NCBI GenBank assembly: GCA_937132035.1
Contig: CAKZOA010000323.1
Span: 1-57,440, forward strand
Reading direction: 5' to 3'
DNA from: an uncultured Desulfobulbaceae bacterium
GTDB taxonomy: Bacteria; Desulfobacterota; Desulfobulbia; Desulfobulbales; Desulfocapsaceae
DNA length: 57,440 bases
Part shown: positions 25,094-35,655 of the stretch, piece by piece
How positions within the stretch are numbered: position 1 is the first letter of the stretch
How the letters are laid out: every line of letters begins with the position of its first letter
Notes under the pieces: model-generated
Databases searched by the model: none
What the model saw: only the letters and a program-made list of their open reading frames with translations
Told to the model about the DNA's origin: nothing
Program-made: the position numbers and the translations under genes

Positions 25094-26305
25094 TTAGTCG
25101 TCTTTTTTGAATGTATATGTTTTTCGTATCGCCGCAATCATTCCCTGTGGCCTGAAAACCATCATCATAACCAGCACGGCACCGAAGGCCAGCATTCTGT
25201 ACTCGGAAAGTGCGCGCAGATATTCCGGCATTAAGAGAAGGATAAAAGCGCCAACGATGACCCCGACGATAGAGCCCATGCCGCCGAGCACGACAATGGA
25301 GAGAATAATCGCCGATTCGAGAAAAGTAAAACTGGCCGGGTTGATGAACGTCGTTTTGGCGGCGAAAACCACTCCCACGATCCCGGCCCAGAAAGCACCG
25401 AGGGAAAATGCGACGAGCTTGGTCTTGCGTTTGTCGATGCCCATAGCCTGGCAGGCTATCTCATCCTCCCGGAGCGCTATCCAGGCTCTGCCCAGCCGGG
25501 AATCCTGCAGCCGGTTGACGACAAATATGGTGATAATGATGGCAATGATCATCAGATAGTAGATGTAGATAATGGCGGAATTCAGCGACAGCTCTATGCC
25601 GAAAAAGCCGGGTCTGGCTATACTGGATATGCCACTTGGTCCCTGCGAAAATTCCCCCCAGTTTTCAAGTACCAGACGAATGATCTCACCAAAGCCCAGG
25701 GTGACGATGGCCAGGTAATCGCCACGTAGTCTGAGAACAGGAAAACCGAGCACAATCCCAAACATAGCTGCGAGAAAACCGCCGATTGGCAGGGCAATCC
25801 AGAAACCTATATCGAAATGAAGGTGAAGCAGCGCATAGCTGTAGGCGCCAACGGCATAAAAGGCGACAAATCCAAGGTCGAGAAGACCGGCCAGACCGAC
25901 AACGATATTCAGACCAAGTCCCAGAACGACGTACATCAGCGCCGTGATCATGATATTGGTCTGGTATGTGGAGAAAATATGAGGGAACACCAGCGCCACA
26001 GCCAGTACCGACAGTATGAGAGTGTTTCTGTATTTCGGTGTCTCGAGTATTTGTGTAACAATCGGCGTTTTTTCCAGACTGTCGGCTCCGAGTGCCTCTG
26101 CTCCGCCGCCTTCGTTCTTGCGGAGAAGCATCCTGAAAATCAACGAGAGGAAGAAGCTGCCCACGGCGACGTAGAGCATATTCTCCCAGCGCCAGTAGAC
26201 GAGTCGTTCGAAGGGATCTACCTTAATCACCATTATGGGAAAGGTGAGAAAGACAAACCACAGAGATATCAACAGACAACGCTGTAATTCTTTTCGTGAA
26301 AACAT
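25094..26305 (-). CDS. livM: Branched-chain amino acid ABC transporter permease LivM
   Basis: 403 aa inner-membrane permease. It has an extended N-terminal part with two extra hydrophobic segments before the core domain starts at about residue 100 (YRNTLILSVLAVALVFPHIF). The core carries GLAGLLDLGFVAFYAVGAY, the RGDYLAIVTLGFGEIIRL loop that contacts the ATPases, and LGGMGSIVGVIVGAFIL near the end. Twelve bases after livH. The long N-terminus is common in proteobacterial LivM. Confidence 0.93.
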   Translation of the reverse strand: MFSRKELQRCLLISLWFVFLTFPIMVIKVDPFERLVYWRWENMLYVAVGSFFLSLIFRMLLRKNEGGGAEALGADSLEKTPIVTQILETPKYRNTLILSVLAVALVFPHIFSTYQTNIMITALMYVVLGLGLNIVVGLAGLLDLGFVAFYAVGAYSYALLHLHFDIGFWIALPIGGFLAAMFGIVLGFPVLRLRGDYLAIVTLGFGEIIRLVLENWGEFSQGPSGISSIARPGFFGIELSLNSAIIYIYYLMIIAIIITIFVVNRLQDSRLGRAWIALREDEIACQAMGIDKRKTKLVAFSLGAFWAGIVGVVFAAKTTFINPASFTFLESAIILSIVVLGGMGSIVGVIVGAFILLLMPEYLRALSEYRMLAFGAVLVMMMVFRPQGMIAAIRKTYTFKKDD

Positions 26306-26317
26306 TAGCCGTTACAC

Positions 26318-27220
26318 TCACACTTTTTTGGTTTCGTCTTTGCCGAGGATGCCGGATGGCTTGAAAATTAGAATGAATACCAGCAGCGAAAAGGCAAAAA
26401 CATCTTCATAGTCACTGGAGATGTAGCCGGTGGCAAAGGCCTCGGTGAGTCCCAGTATCAGTGAGCCAAGCACAGCTCCCGGAACCGAGCCGATACCGCC
26501 GAGTACGGCTGCCGTAAATGCTTTAATGCCGGCGATGAAGCCGATATAAAAGTTGATTTGACCGATATGAGCGGCAATGAGCATTCCACCAATGGCAGCA
26601 AGCCCTGAACCGATGACGAAAGTAACAGAGATCACCCTGTTGACGTTGATGCCGACGAGCATGGCCATGGTTTTATCCTGAGAGGTGGCGCGCATGGCCT
26701 TGCCTATCTGGGTGTACTTGATCAACAGCGTCAGCAGCAGCATGACGATGGCAGTGACGATGAGGATGGTAATGCCGGTGGAACTGACGATGTGGGCAAT
26801 CGGTTCCATGAAGGCAAAATCCGGGATCAGGGTCGGAAATGGTAGAAAATCAGAAGTCTGGGCAAGCAAAACGTAGTTTTGCAGGAATATCGACATACCA
26901 ATGGCGCTGATAAGCGGTGAGAGTCTAGGCGCCTGCCGAAGCGGCTTGTAGGCCACTTTCTCAATGGTATAACCGTAGGCACTCGACCAGACAGCGGCAG
27001 CAAGTCCGGCCAGAATGACAATGGCCAGCAACGGGAAACCGTAGATGGAGAGAACGGTAGCAATTATGAAGGAGGTAAAAGCTCCTATCATATAGATTTC
27101 ACCATGGGCAAAATTTATAAGTCCTATGATGCCGTACACCATAGTGTAGCCCAAAGCGATGAGGGCATATATCGCCCCGCGGGTCAATCCGCTGAAGAGA
27201 AGTTCTACAAAGTAATCCAT
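26318..27220 (-). CDS. livH: Branched-chain amino acid ABC transporter permease LivH
   Basis: 300 aa inner-membrane permease with about eight hydrophobic segments. GLTRGAIYALIALGYTMVYG and GLINFAHGEIYMIGAF near the N-terminus and AAVLGGIGSVPGAVLGS near the C-terminus are the LivH hallmarks. ATG 27220 is chosen; GTG codons at 27229 and 27226 are also in frame. No clear Shine-Dalgarno is seen: the start lies directly after the T tract of the hairpin at 27229-27281, so translation may depend on read-through structure. Confidence 0.93.
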   Translation of the reverse strand: MDYFVELLFSGLTRGAIYALIALGYTMVYGIIGLINFAHGEIYMIGAFTSFIIATVLSIYGFPLLAIVILAGLAAAVWSSAYGYTIEKVAYKPLRQAPRLSPLISAIGMSIFLQNYVLLAQTSDFLPFPTLIPDFAFMEPIAHIVSSTGITILIVTAIVMLLLTLLIKYTQIGKAMRATSQDKTMAMLVGINVNRVISVTFVIGSGLAAIGGMLIAAHIGQINFYIGFIAGIKAFTAAVLGGIGSVPGAVLGSLILGLTEAFATGYISSDYEDVFAFSLLVFILIFKPSGILGKDETKKV

Positions 27221-27228
27221 GACCACCA

Positions 27229-27281
27229 CAAAAAAGAACCTGGCACAACATGTCAGTTACTTCGATGACAGCCGTGCCAGG
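27229..27281 (-). terminator. Intra-operon attenuator between livJ and livH
   Basis: On the minus strand CCTGGCAC (27281-27274) pairs with GTGCCAGG (27246-27239), with a further TGTCA/TGACA pair inside, followed by TTCTTTTTT. It is an intrinsic terminator in the 86-base gap between the binding-protein gene and the permease gene. Such leaky terminators keep binding protein in excess over membrane components. Confidence 0.85.
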
Positions 27282-27306
27282 CAGTTTATGCTCACTAAAG
27301 AGGTAT

Positions 27307-28434
27307 TTACATCTCTACAAATACACCGTCCTGTACCTGATATACAGAAAAGCCGACGCCAACGGCATCGCCCTGCTCGTTGAAGTAGATGTTGCCGACC
27401 GGAGTGTCAACCTTCTCGTTCTGCAAAGCCGTCTTCAGCGCCATCAACTCAGTCGAGTCGGCCGCTTTGATGGCATTGACCATGGCCAGCATGGCAGAAT
27501 AGGCATTTTGGTAGAAAGCGCCAGGATCGGAGGCGAAGGTGTCTTTGTGTTCCTGAACCGCCATTTTTGCCAGGGGATTGCCAGCGGTATCTTTCGGACC
27601 GGAGGCATAAGCGCCTTCGGCATCTTCACCTGCAACCTTGATAAAGGTCTGATCCTTAACGCCGTCATCGGAGATAAAATCGGCTTTGAGGCGTTTCTTC
27701 TTCATCATCGAAATGATTTTGGAAGCCTCGGGATGATAGCCGCCGAACATAACCGCTTCGGCGCCGGAGCGTTTAATCTTCTGGACAATGGCAGAATAAT
27801 CGACAGCTCCAGGAGTCACGCCTTCAAAGAGTACCACTTCTGCCTTTCCAGAGTCTTCCAGATATTTTTTGGCGAATTCTGCAAAACCTTTGCCGTAGTC
27901 TCCCTTATCGTGAACGACGGCAATCTTGGTGTAGCCAAGAGTGTTGAGTGCGAAATCGACATCAACCTTGGCCTGAGCATCGTCAGGCGCTATTGTCCTG
28001 AAGAAGTTGGGATACTCGCCACTCTTTGTCAGGTCAGGATTGGTGGCCGAAGGAGACATCACCAGGATGCTGGCATTATTATATATAGGCAAGGCCGCCT
28101 TGGTGGCGCCGGAACAGATATGGCCCAGAACCACGTCGACTCCGGCTGAGACCAGCTTTGTCGCTGTGTTCGTTGCTACTTCAGGTTTACAGACATCATC
28201 TTCAATGAGAAGCTCAATCTGCTTGCCGTTTATTCCGCCGTCGGCGTTAACCTTTTCGGCAACCAGCTTGGCAGCATTGACACTTGGCAGACCATAGGAA
28301 GCGAGGTCACCACTATGAGGCCCGGCAACACCGATTTTGATAGTATCAGCTGCAAAACCAGAGGTAGCAAGAGATAATGCAAAGGTCGCAGCAGCAGCAA
28401 CCGAAATCATCTTTCCGCCTATTTTTCTCTTCAT
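27307..28434 (-). CDS. livJ: Branched-chain amino acid substrate-binding protein LivJ/LivK
   Basis: 375 aa periplasmic binding protein (type I fold). ATG 28434 follows GGGAGGAATTT and opens a signal peptide (MKRKIGGKMISVAAAATFAL...SGFA). Mature: DTIKIGVAGPHSGDLASYG, GGINGKQIELLIEDDVCKPEVATN, GHICSGATKAALPIYN and SPSATNPDL are typical of Leu/Ile/Val-binding proteins. First gene of livJHMGF; its promoter must lie between 28435 and 28600. A hairpin terminator follows. Confidence 0.95.
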   Translation of the reverse strand: MKRKIGGKMISVAAAATFALSLATSGFAADTIKIGVAGPHSGDLASYGLPSVNAAKLVAEKVNADGGINGKQIELLIEDDVCKPEVATNTATKLVSAGVDVVLGHICSGATKAALPIYNNASILVMSPSATNPDLTKSGEYPNFFRTIAPDDAQAKVDVDFALNTLGYTKIAVVHDKGDYGKGFAEFAKKYLEDSGKAEVVLFEGVTPGAVDYSAIVQKIKRSGAEAVMFGGYHPEASKIISMMKKKRLKADFISDDGVKDQTFIKVAGEDAEGAYASGPKDTAGNPLAKMAVQEHKDTFASDPGAFYQNAYSAMLAMVNAIKAADSTELMALKTALQNEKVDTPVGNIYFNEQGDAVGVGFSVYQVQDGVFVEM

Positions 28435-28613
28435 AAATTCCTCCCGAAAAAAGTTTTGTGATATGCCCCTCAATAATGGTGACAATTTTCTCAACTGTAA
28501 TTACATATCAGGGCAGCGACAGGTAAATCCAACTACTGTCTTTTACAAATATTCAGCAAAAATGGAAGAGAAAAATAGCAATTACTGAAATTTCATTGAC
28601 TCCTGCATTCCCC

Positions 28614-29696
28614 ATGACCCTCAACCTCAAACCTGTATTCCTTGTTCTGCGCCCTCTGGGAGGAGTCTATGCGCTGCTGATGCGATTGCGCGCTTTCTTA
28701 TATAAAAACGGCCTGTTCAACCGCTATAGACCACCAGTGCCTGTCATATCCGTGGGAAATCTGGCCATGGGTGGTTCGGGAAAAACACCCTGTGTTATCC
28801 ATCTTGGCAGACTTTTGGTTAAAAATGGCTTCAAACCGGCAGTCGTCAGCAGAGGATATGGCGGCAAGGCCATGGATAGCGTAAATATAGTCGCCGACGG
28901 CGTGTCTATCCAGCTCGACAGTCATCTGGCTGGTGATGAGCCACGCCTCATTGCCGAATCGGTCCCCGGAGCCGCTATACTCACGGGGAAAGATCGCCGC
29001 CACCCGTGCCGATACGCTACCGAAAAATTAGGCTGCAATGTCATCCTCCTAGATGACGGCTTTCAGCATCTGCGGCTTCTCAGAGACAGCGATATTGTCG
29101 TCTTCAACGCTTCCGAACTCTATGAAAATATGCATGTTTTTCCTGGCGGATTTCTACGCGAACCCCTGTCCGCCCTCAAGCGAAGCGACTGCTTTATCAT
29201 AAGCGGCTGCACCACGAAAAATCAGCATAAAGTGACTCGCTTCAGCCGGTACCTGAGGGATGAGCATCCGCATACTTCTCTTTTTCATGCTCAATTTATC
29301 CCCAGGTGTTATGTCAATCCAAGCGGAGAGACCTACCCACTAGACTACCTTTCCTCACCGGCTATAGGTTTTTGCGGCATCGCCTCGCCTGATCGCTTCA
29401 AGAATTCCATCGACGAGCTCAGTGTTCAGCTGACCGACTTCAAACGTTTTCCCGACCATCACCGCTATAGCGACAACGATGTGACCAACCTGGAGAGTCT
29501 GGCCGCCAAACACCGGGCCCGCTGTTTACTGACCACCGAGAAAGACCTGGTCAAACTTGCAGACAAACCCTGGAGCCTGCCTGTTTTTGCCCTGCGCATG
29601 GAAATTATCGTGTCCCCCTCTTTCGATGAGAAAATTCTTGCCCGCCTCAAAAAGACAGCGCTACCAGACCAGGTGAACAATCCCGAAGAGCAGTAA
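28614..29696 (+). CDS. lpxK: Tetraacyldisaccharide 4'-kinase
   Basis: 360 aa from ATG 28614 (TTG 28596 in frame). Phosphorylates the 4' position of lipid A disaccharide, following LpxB. VPVISVGNLAMGGSGKTPCVIHL is the P-loop, then VVSRGYGGK, AGDEPRLIA, DDGFQHLRLLRDSDIVVFN and GGFLREPLSALKRSD. C-terminal FPDHHRYSDNDV..CLLTTEKDLVKL completes the family pattern. An N-terminal hydrophobic stretch serves for membrane association. Divergent from livJ. Confidence 0.95.
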   Translation: MTLNLKPVFLVLRPLGGVYALLMRLRAFLYKNGLFNRYRPPVPVISVGNLAMGGSGKTPCVIHLGRLLVKNGFKPAVVSRGYGGKAMDSVNIVADGVSIQLDSHLAGDEPRLIAESVPGAAILTGKDRRHPCRYATEKLGCNVILLDDGFQHLRLLRDSDIVVFNASELYENMHVFPGGFLREPLSALKRSDCFIISGCTTKNQHKVTRFSRYLRDEHPHTSLFHAQFIPRCYVNPSGETYPLDYLSSPAIGFCGIASPDRFKNSIDELSVQLTDFKRFPDHHRYSDNDVTNLESLAAKHRARCLLTTEKDLVKLADKPWSLPVFALRMEIIVSPSFDEKILARLKKTALPDQVNNPEEQ

Positions 29697-29726
29697 GCGT
29701 CCGGACACGGCAGTATGTGATATTCC

Positions 29727-29762
29727 GCACAATAGTTTGGTATTTTTCCCACACTATTGTGC
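29727..29762. repeat. Inverted repeat between lpxK and lpxC
   Basis: GCACAATAGTTTGG (29727-29740) is complementary to CCACACTATTGTGC (29749-29762) at 13 of 14 positions, loop of 8. It has no T tract on the plus side. Position, 30 bases after lpxK, suggests a terminator or RNA 3'-end stabiliser; an operator is also possible. Confidence 0.55.
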
Positions 29763-29909
29763 GCCAAGCGCACTCGTTAGAGTATTTACTCATTAACATA
29801 TCGGTATTTATATACATATTTTCAATACAATGAATCTGACTTTGGCCTTACATTTGCAAGTCCAAACACAAAACATACTCTTCACCATGCAGTTTATAAA
29901 GGCCTCCAC

Positions 29910-30893
29910 ATGCAATTTCCCATTGATCCATTTCAACACACAGTCAAAAAGCCTATCAATTGCTGCGGCGTGGGACTGCACTCCGGCAGAACAGTAAACC
30001 TTACCATCATCCCCGCCTCCGCGAATAGCGGTATCCGCTTTCGCAGAACCGACCTTCCGCAAAATCCGACGGTAAAAGCTCACATGGACAAAGTCGTAGA
30101 CACCAGGCTTGCCACTACCATCGGCGAGGGTGGCGCAATTATAGCAACCACCGAACATCTGCTTGCCGCCATGAATAGCTTCGGCATCGACAATGCCCTC
30201 ATTGAACTTGATTCCGCCGAAGTTCCCATCATGGACGGCAGTGCCGACCCTTTTATGCATCTTCTTCGCTCCGCCGGCAAGCAACGATTACTCCAATGCA
30301 GAAAGATGCTTAAAATAACGAAAGAAATACAATACTCTGAAGACGACAAGCACATAACAGTTTGTCCCTACAACGGCTTCAAGGTTACCGGGGAGATCGC
30401 TTTTGACGACACGCTCATCCGCAACCAATCGTATTCCATTGATCTCAGCACGGAACGCTTCATCAAGGAGATAAGCCGGGCGAGAACCTTCGGTTATGTG
30501 GAACAGGTCGAGGAACTCTGGGCCAATGGACTTGCCCTTGGAGGCACTCTCGAAAACGTCATAGCCATACACTGGAACCGTAAATCGGTGCTTAATGAAG
30601 ACGGACTGAGGTATAAAAATGAGTTCATCAGGCACAAGGTTCTGGACATCATCGGGGACATGACCCTGCTCGGCTGTCCTATGCTCGGTCACGTTACCGC
30701 CTACAAGTCCGGTCATACTCAGCATCTCGCCTTCATGCACGCAATTGCCGACTCACCCGACTGCTGGGAGCTGGTGGAAATGAAGAAAAACGGTCCCCAT
30801 GCCGTTTTCGAGCAGGTCTTCGCCGACAGCAGGGAGGCTGCGGAAGGCTTTCTAATGCCGTTATTAAAAAAGACGCCGGCGACGACGCCCTGA
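29910..30893 (+). CDS. lpxC: UDP-3-O-acyl-N-acetylglucosamine deacetylase
   Basis: 327 aa. Zn-dependent, committed step of lipid A synthesis. Motifs: CGVGLHSGRTVNLTI, TTEHLLAAMNSFGIDNA (zinc His in TEHLLAA), VPIMDGSADPF, ISRARTFGYVEQVE, RHKVLDIIGDMTLLG with the second zinc His and Asp, and KSGHTQHLAFMHA with the catalytic His. ATG 29910 follows AAAGG. The preceding 150 bases are AT-rich and probably contain its promoter. Followed by two terminators. Confidence 0.96.
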   Translation: MQFPIDPFQHTVKKPINCCGVGLHSGRTVNLTIIPASANSGIRFRRTDLPQNPTVKAHMDKVVDTRLATTIGEGGAIIATTEHLLAAMNSFGIDNALIELDSAEVPIMDGSADPFMHLLRSAGKQRLLQCRKMLKITKEIQYSEDDKHITVCPYNGFKVTGEIAFDDTLIRNQSYSIDLSTERFIKEISRARTFGYVEQVEELWANGLALGGTLENVIAIHWNRKSVLNEDGLRYKNEFIRHKVLDIIGDMTLLGCPMLGHVTAYKSGHTQHLAFMHAIADSPDCWELVEMKKNGPHAVFEQVFADSREAAEGFLMPLLKKTPATTP

Positions 30894-30914
30894 GCACCTC
30901 CGGGGCTCTTTTTT
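30892..30914 (+). terminator. First terminator after lpxC
   Basis: GAGC (30892-30895) and CC pair with GG and GCTC (30905-30908) around a TCC loop, with one A/G internal mismatch, followed by six T (30909-30914). The stem includes part of the lpxC stop codon. Confidence 0.65.
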
Positions 30915-30943
30915 CATCTTCTTTTCCTGGCCACGTCCGCACC

Positions 30944-30989
30944 ACAGCGGTATCATTCACCGATGATACCGCTGTTTTCCATTTTTTTA
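30944..30989 (+). terminator. Second terminator after lpxC
   Basis: ACAGCGGTATCAT (30944-30956) pairs perfectly over 13 bp with ATGATACCGCTGT (30963-30975), loop TCACCG, then TTTCCATTTTTTT. It insulates the ketosynthase cluster from lpxC. Confidence 0.88.
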
Positions 30990-31174
30990 TGACATACCCC
31001 ACCGGAGCGGGCCTCAAGCATCTTCTGATTCTCACAGGTAACCTTGCCGGCCGGCACCGTTGGCACAAGCCAGGGACATAAACGCAGGAGGTATTCATAG
31101 AGCTTGAATTTTGAAGAAAAGTAGCATACCTTCAGCCTTTCCGTAATCGTTAACCTCAACATACAGTCGAACCA

Positions 31175-32410
31175 ATGGATAGAGTTTTGAAAAGAATCGT
31201 CATAACCGGCGTTGGACTTGTGGCTCCGAATGCAGACAATCTGCGGGACTATCGTCAAAAGCTTCTCAAAGGCGAGAGTATCATTCAGGAAATTGATCTG
31301 CGCTATTTCGGCAAGGCGCCTGCCGGTATTTGCTCCTTTGATGAAACACTCTACAGGAAAAAGAAAGAGAATAAAAAAGGCACCAGAGCCGGCTGCATAG
31401 GCGTCTACTGCGCCAACGAGGCACTCCGTGATGCCGGTCTTGCCGATGACCATTATGACGCATCCCGTACAGGCGTCTACATTGGTCTCACGGAACATGG
31501 AACGGTTGAAACCGAGAATGAGGTCTACAATATCAGCCAGTACGACTACAATGTTGCCTATTGGACCCACCATCATAACCCCAGGACAGTGCTCAATAAT
31601 CCAGCTGGAGAAATCACCCTGAACCTCGGCATAACCGGCCCTCACTACTCCATTGGAGCCGCCTGTGCTGCCGGCAATGCCTCCCTTATCCAGGGCGTAC
31701 AGATGCTTCAGCTTGGGGAGGTGGACATGGCCCTTGCCGGCGGAATTTCAGAATCAACGCAATCCTTCGGTATTTTCGCAAGTTTCAAGGCACAAAACGC
31801 CCTGGCCCATGGGGATAATCCCAGCCGTGTCTGCCGTCCCTTTGATACAAACAGAAACGGTATCGTCGTCTCCGAAGGAGGCTGCATATGTGTTTTGGAA
31901 ACCTTGGAGAACGCTCTACAGAGAGGAGCTCAAATATACGGCGAAATAGTAGGATACGCCATGAATTCCGATGCCAAGGATTTTGTTTTGCCTTTTGGCG
32001 AAAGGCAGTCGCAGTGTATGGAACTGGCTCTGGCAAAAGCGGGGATGCGTCCTGATCAGATCGACATTATCAATACCCACGCTACGGGTACAAAGCAAGG
32101 TGATATCGAAGAATGTCGGGCTATTAGAAATACCTTCCGCGAGTGTCCCGACACCTATGTCAACAATACCAAATCCATCATTGGACATGCCATGGGGGCT
32201 GCAGGTGTTCTTGAACTTGCCGGAAATCTTCCCGCCTTTAAAGACAACTATGTTCACCCGACAATCAACGTCTCCGACCTCGACCCCGAGTGCAAGATCG
32301 ACAACCTTGTCATCGATGAGCCGGTGACACGAAATTCCATCACTACCATCCTGAACAACTCGTTTGGCATGGTAGGTATTAACTCAGCGATAATTGTAAA
32401 AAAAATATGA
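31175..32410 (+). CDS. Beta-ketoacyl-ACP synthase II-like condensing enzyme
   Basis: 411 aa. Thiolase-fold ketosynthase extending an acyl chain by two carbons from malonyl-ACP. Catalytic residues are all present: Cys164 in SIGAACAAGNAS, His302 in NTHATGTKQGD, Lys333 and His338 in NTKSIIGHAMGAAG, and a C-terminal NNSFGMVGINSA. This is the C-H-H set of KAS I/II, not the C-H-N set of KAS III or OleA. It differs from housekeeping FabF by an insertion-rich region (RYFGKAPAGICSF...) and stands with its own ACP, FAD enzymes and FabG, so it probably serves a special acyl chain, not bulk fatty acid synthesis. No strong Shine-Dalgarno is visible. A CCATAAAA/TTTTATGG hairpin follows it at about 32445-32470. 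Confidence 0.88.
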   Translation: MDRVLKRIVITGVGLVAPNADNLRDYRQKLLKGESIIQEIDLRYFGKAPAGICSFDETLYRKKKENKKGTRAGCIGVYCANEALRDAGLADDHYDASRTGVYIGLTEHGTVETENEVYNISQYDYNVAYWTHHHNPRTVLNNPAGEITLNLGITGPHYSIGAACAAGNASLIQGVQMLQLGEVDMALAGGISESTQSFGIFASFKAQNALAHGDNPSRVCRPFDTNRNGIVVSEGGCICVLETLENALQRGAQIYGEIVGYAMNSDAKDFVLPFGERQSQCMELALAKAGMRPDQIDIINTHATGTKQGDIEECRAIRNTFRECPDTYVNNTKSIIGHAMGAAGVLELAGNLPAFKDNYVHPTINVSDLDPECKIDNLVIDEPVTRNSITTILNNSFGMVGINSAIIVKKI

Positions 32411-32562
32411 AACCCATAAAAATATCCCTTTTCTGAAAAAAACCATAAAATTGTCGCCATTTTTATGGTATATTGAAAGGTTCACTTTTAATATCAAAAA
32501 TCAATTATCCTTTTTATACCTTTACATATATTAATCTACAGCGAATGTAACTGGAGAAACAA

Positions 32563-32814
32563 ATGACACGTGATGCAATAAAAAAGCTCATATTGGAGAT
32601 AATTGCCGACATTGACGAGGACGCCGAGTTTGATGATCTCGACCCGGACAAACCGCTGCGAGACCAGCTCGACCTGGACTCCATGGATTTTCTCGACATC
32701 GTCATGGAACTGAGAAAACGTTACCAGCTGCAGATTCCTGAAGAAGACTATCCCAAACTGGCCACACTGAACAGCTGTGCCGATTACCTGGAGCCGCTAC
32801 TCAAGGACGCTTAG
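32563..32814 (+). CDS. Acyl carrier protein
   Basis: 83 aa acidic protein. Ser40 in DLDSMDFLDIVMEL is the 4'-phosphopantetheine attachment site. GGAG precedes ATG 32563 by 8 bases. The flanking helices (AIKKLILEIIADID, CADYLEPLLKDA) fit the ACP fold. It diverges from typical AcpP (no VKKIIGEQL), and its place next to a ketosynthase and FAD enzymes marks it as cluster-dedicated. The 150 bases before it are AT-rich and may hold a separate promoter. Confidence 0.9.
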   Translation: MTRDAIKKLILEIIADIDEDAEFDDLDPDKPLRDQLDLDSMDFLDIVMELRKRYQLQIPEEDYPKLATLNSCADYLEPLLKDA

Positions 32815-32821
32815 TTGATTT

Positions 32822-34207
32822 GTGAAAGTACCCTTTGTTATCATCGGCGGCGGTCTCTCCGGGCTCGCCGCCGCCATACGTTTCGCCCGTTACTCTCCCG
32901 ACGTCCTGCTCCTAGAAAAACATCACAGAGTGGGCGGTCTCAATTCGTACTATTATAGAAAAAATATCCTTCTGGAAACCGGCCTGCACGCCATCACTAA
33001 CTTTGCTCCGGCGGAGGAAAAACGGGCTCCTTTCAATAAACTTCTGCGCCAACTGAAGCTGCGACGCAAAGATCTGAAGATATATCCACAGACAAGCAGC
33101 GAAATACACTTTCCCGGACCTTTAAGCCTTCTTTTTTCTAATGACTTTAAACTCTTAAAAAATGAAATTGAAGAAAAATTCCCTTACAGCCGAAAGGGTT
33201 TTGCCGAAATGGTACGGGCGATAGACGATTTTGATCCCTTTATACCTGTCCCATTCCGTTCCGCCAAGAAATTCATTTTAGGTTATCTCCAGGACGAGCG
33301 ACTAACAGAAATGATGCTCTGTCCGCTGATGTATTATGGCTCCAGCGTGGAAAACGATATGGATCTGAGCCAATTCGTTATCATGTTTCGCTCGCTCTTC
33401 CAGGAGGGAATGTTCAGGCCGGAAGGTACCATTAAAACCTTTCTCGATATGCTCTGCACTCATCTCGATTCCCTGGGTGGCACGATCAGGTTGAGTTGCG
33501 GCGTACGAAAAATATTGCTCAAAGGAGACACGGCCTGGGGGGTAGAGCTGGACAACGGTGAAAGAGTAGAGTGCGACTATCTGCTCAGTACCGTCGGCCT
33601 TTCAGAAACCTATGAACTCCTCGGCAAAGAAGACAGCAACCGCAATGAAATCCGTCTTGGATTCTTTGAGTCCATCTTTCTCCTTGACGGTCATCGCTGC
33701 AGGCGTCTGCCGCGAGACCGCACTATAATTTTCTTTAACCGCAGCGTCCCCTTCAACTATGCCAGGCCGACCACTGCCATTGCCCCGCAAAGCGGAGTGC
33801 TCTGTCTTCCCGGCAATTTCCAGGGCAGACCAGAGCAGCAGTTCGACGAAGTCCGCATGACTCATCTGGCAAGCTACGACTACTGGAGAAAAAGAAAAAC
33901 GAACCCTTCGGCCTACGCCGAGGCCAAAGAGGAGGCTGCGCAGACATCTCTTGCCATCGCTGAAGATTATATTGGTCCGCTGTCTCCGTATATTGTTTTT
34001 CAGGACAGTTTTACGCCGATGACCATCCGTAAATACACTTCCAAGAAACAGGGGGCGATATATGGTTGTCCCACCAAGGTCAAAGATGGTACCATAGGCC
34101 TCTCCAATGTCTTCATAGCTGGCACCGACCAGGGATTTCTGGGAATCGTCGGCTCCATGCTCAGCGGCGTCTCCATCGTCAACCAGCATATACTGCCTCG
34201 TTTATAA
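32822..34207 (+). CDS. Phytoene desaturase/CrtI-like FAD oxidoreductase (first)
   Basis: 461 aa. Starts at GTG 32822, seven bases after the ACP stop. FAD site VIIGGGLSGLAAAIRFAR at residues 6-23 with LLLEKHHRVGGLNSYY as the second binding segment; C-terminal IYGCPT...NVFIAGTDQGFLGIVGSMLSG closes the FAD site as in CrtI/CrtISO amine-oxidase-like proteins. These enzymes desaturate or isomerise polyene chains. With no phytoene synthase or other carotenoid gene nearby and an ACP and KAS next door, an acyl substrate is more likely than a carotenoid; that is inference. Confidence 0.85.
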   Translation: MKVPFVIIGGGLSGLAAAIRFARYSPDVLLLEKHHRVGGLNSYYYRKNILLETGLHAITNFAPAEEKRAPFNKLLRQLKLRRKDLKIYPQTSSEIHFPGPLSLLFSNDFKLLKNEIEEKFPYSRKGFAEMVRAIDDFDPFIPVPFRSAKKFILGYLQDERLTEMMLCPLMYYGSSVENDMDLSQFVIMFRSLFQEGMFRPEGTIKTFLDMLCTHLDSLGGTIRLSCGVRKILLKGDTAWGVELDNGERVECDYLLSTVGLSETYELLGKEDSNRNEIRLGFFESIFLLDGHRCRRLPRDRTIIFFNRSVPFNYARPTTAIAPQSGVLCLPGNFQGRPEQQFDEVRMTHLASYDYWRKRKTNPSAYAEAKEEAAQTSLAIAEDYIGPLSPYIVFQDSFTPMTIRKYTSKKQGAIYGCPTKVKDGTIGLSNVFIAGTDQGFLGIVGSMLSGVSIVNQHILPRL

Positions 34208-34239
34208 ACACTAATACCTAAACACCTCGACCATTTGCC

Positions 34240-35651
<1,412 letters not shown>

Positions 35652-35655
<4 letters not shown>

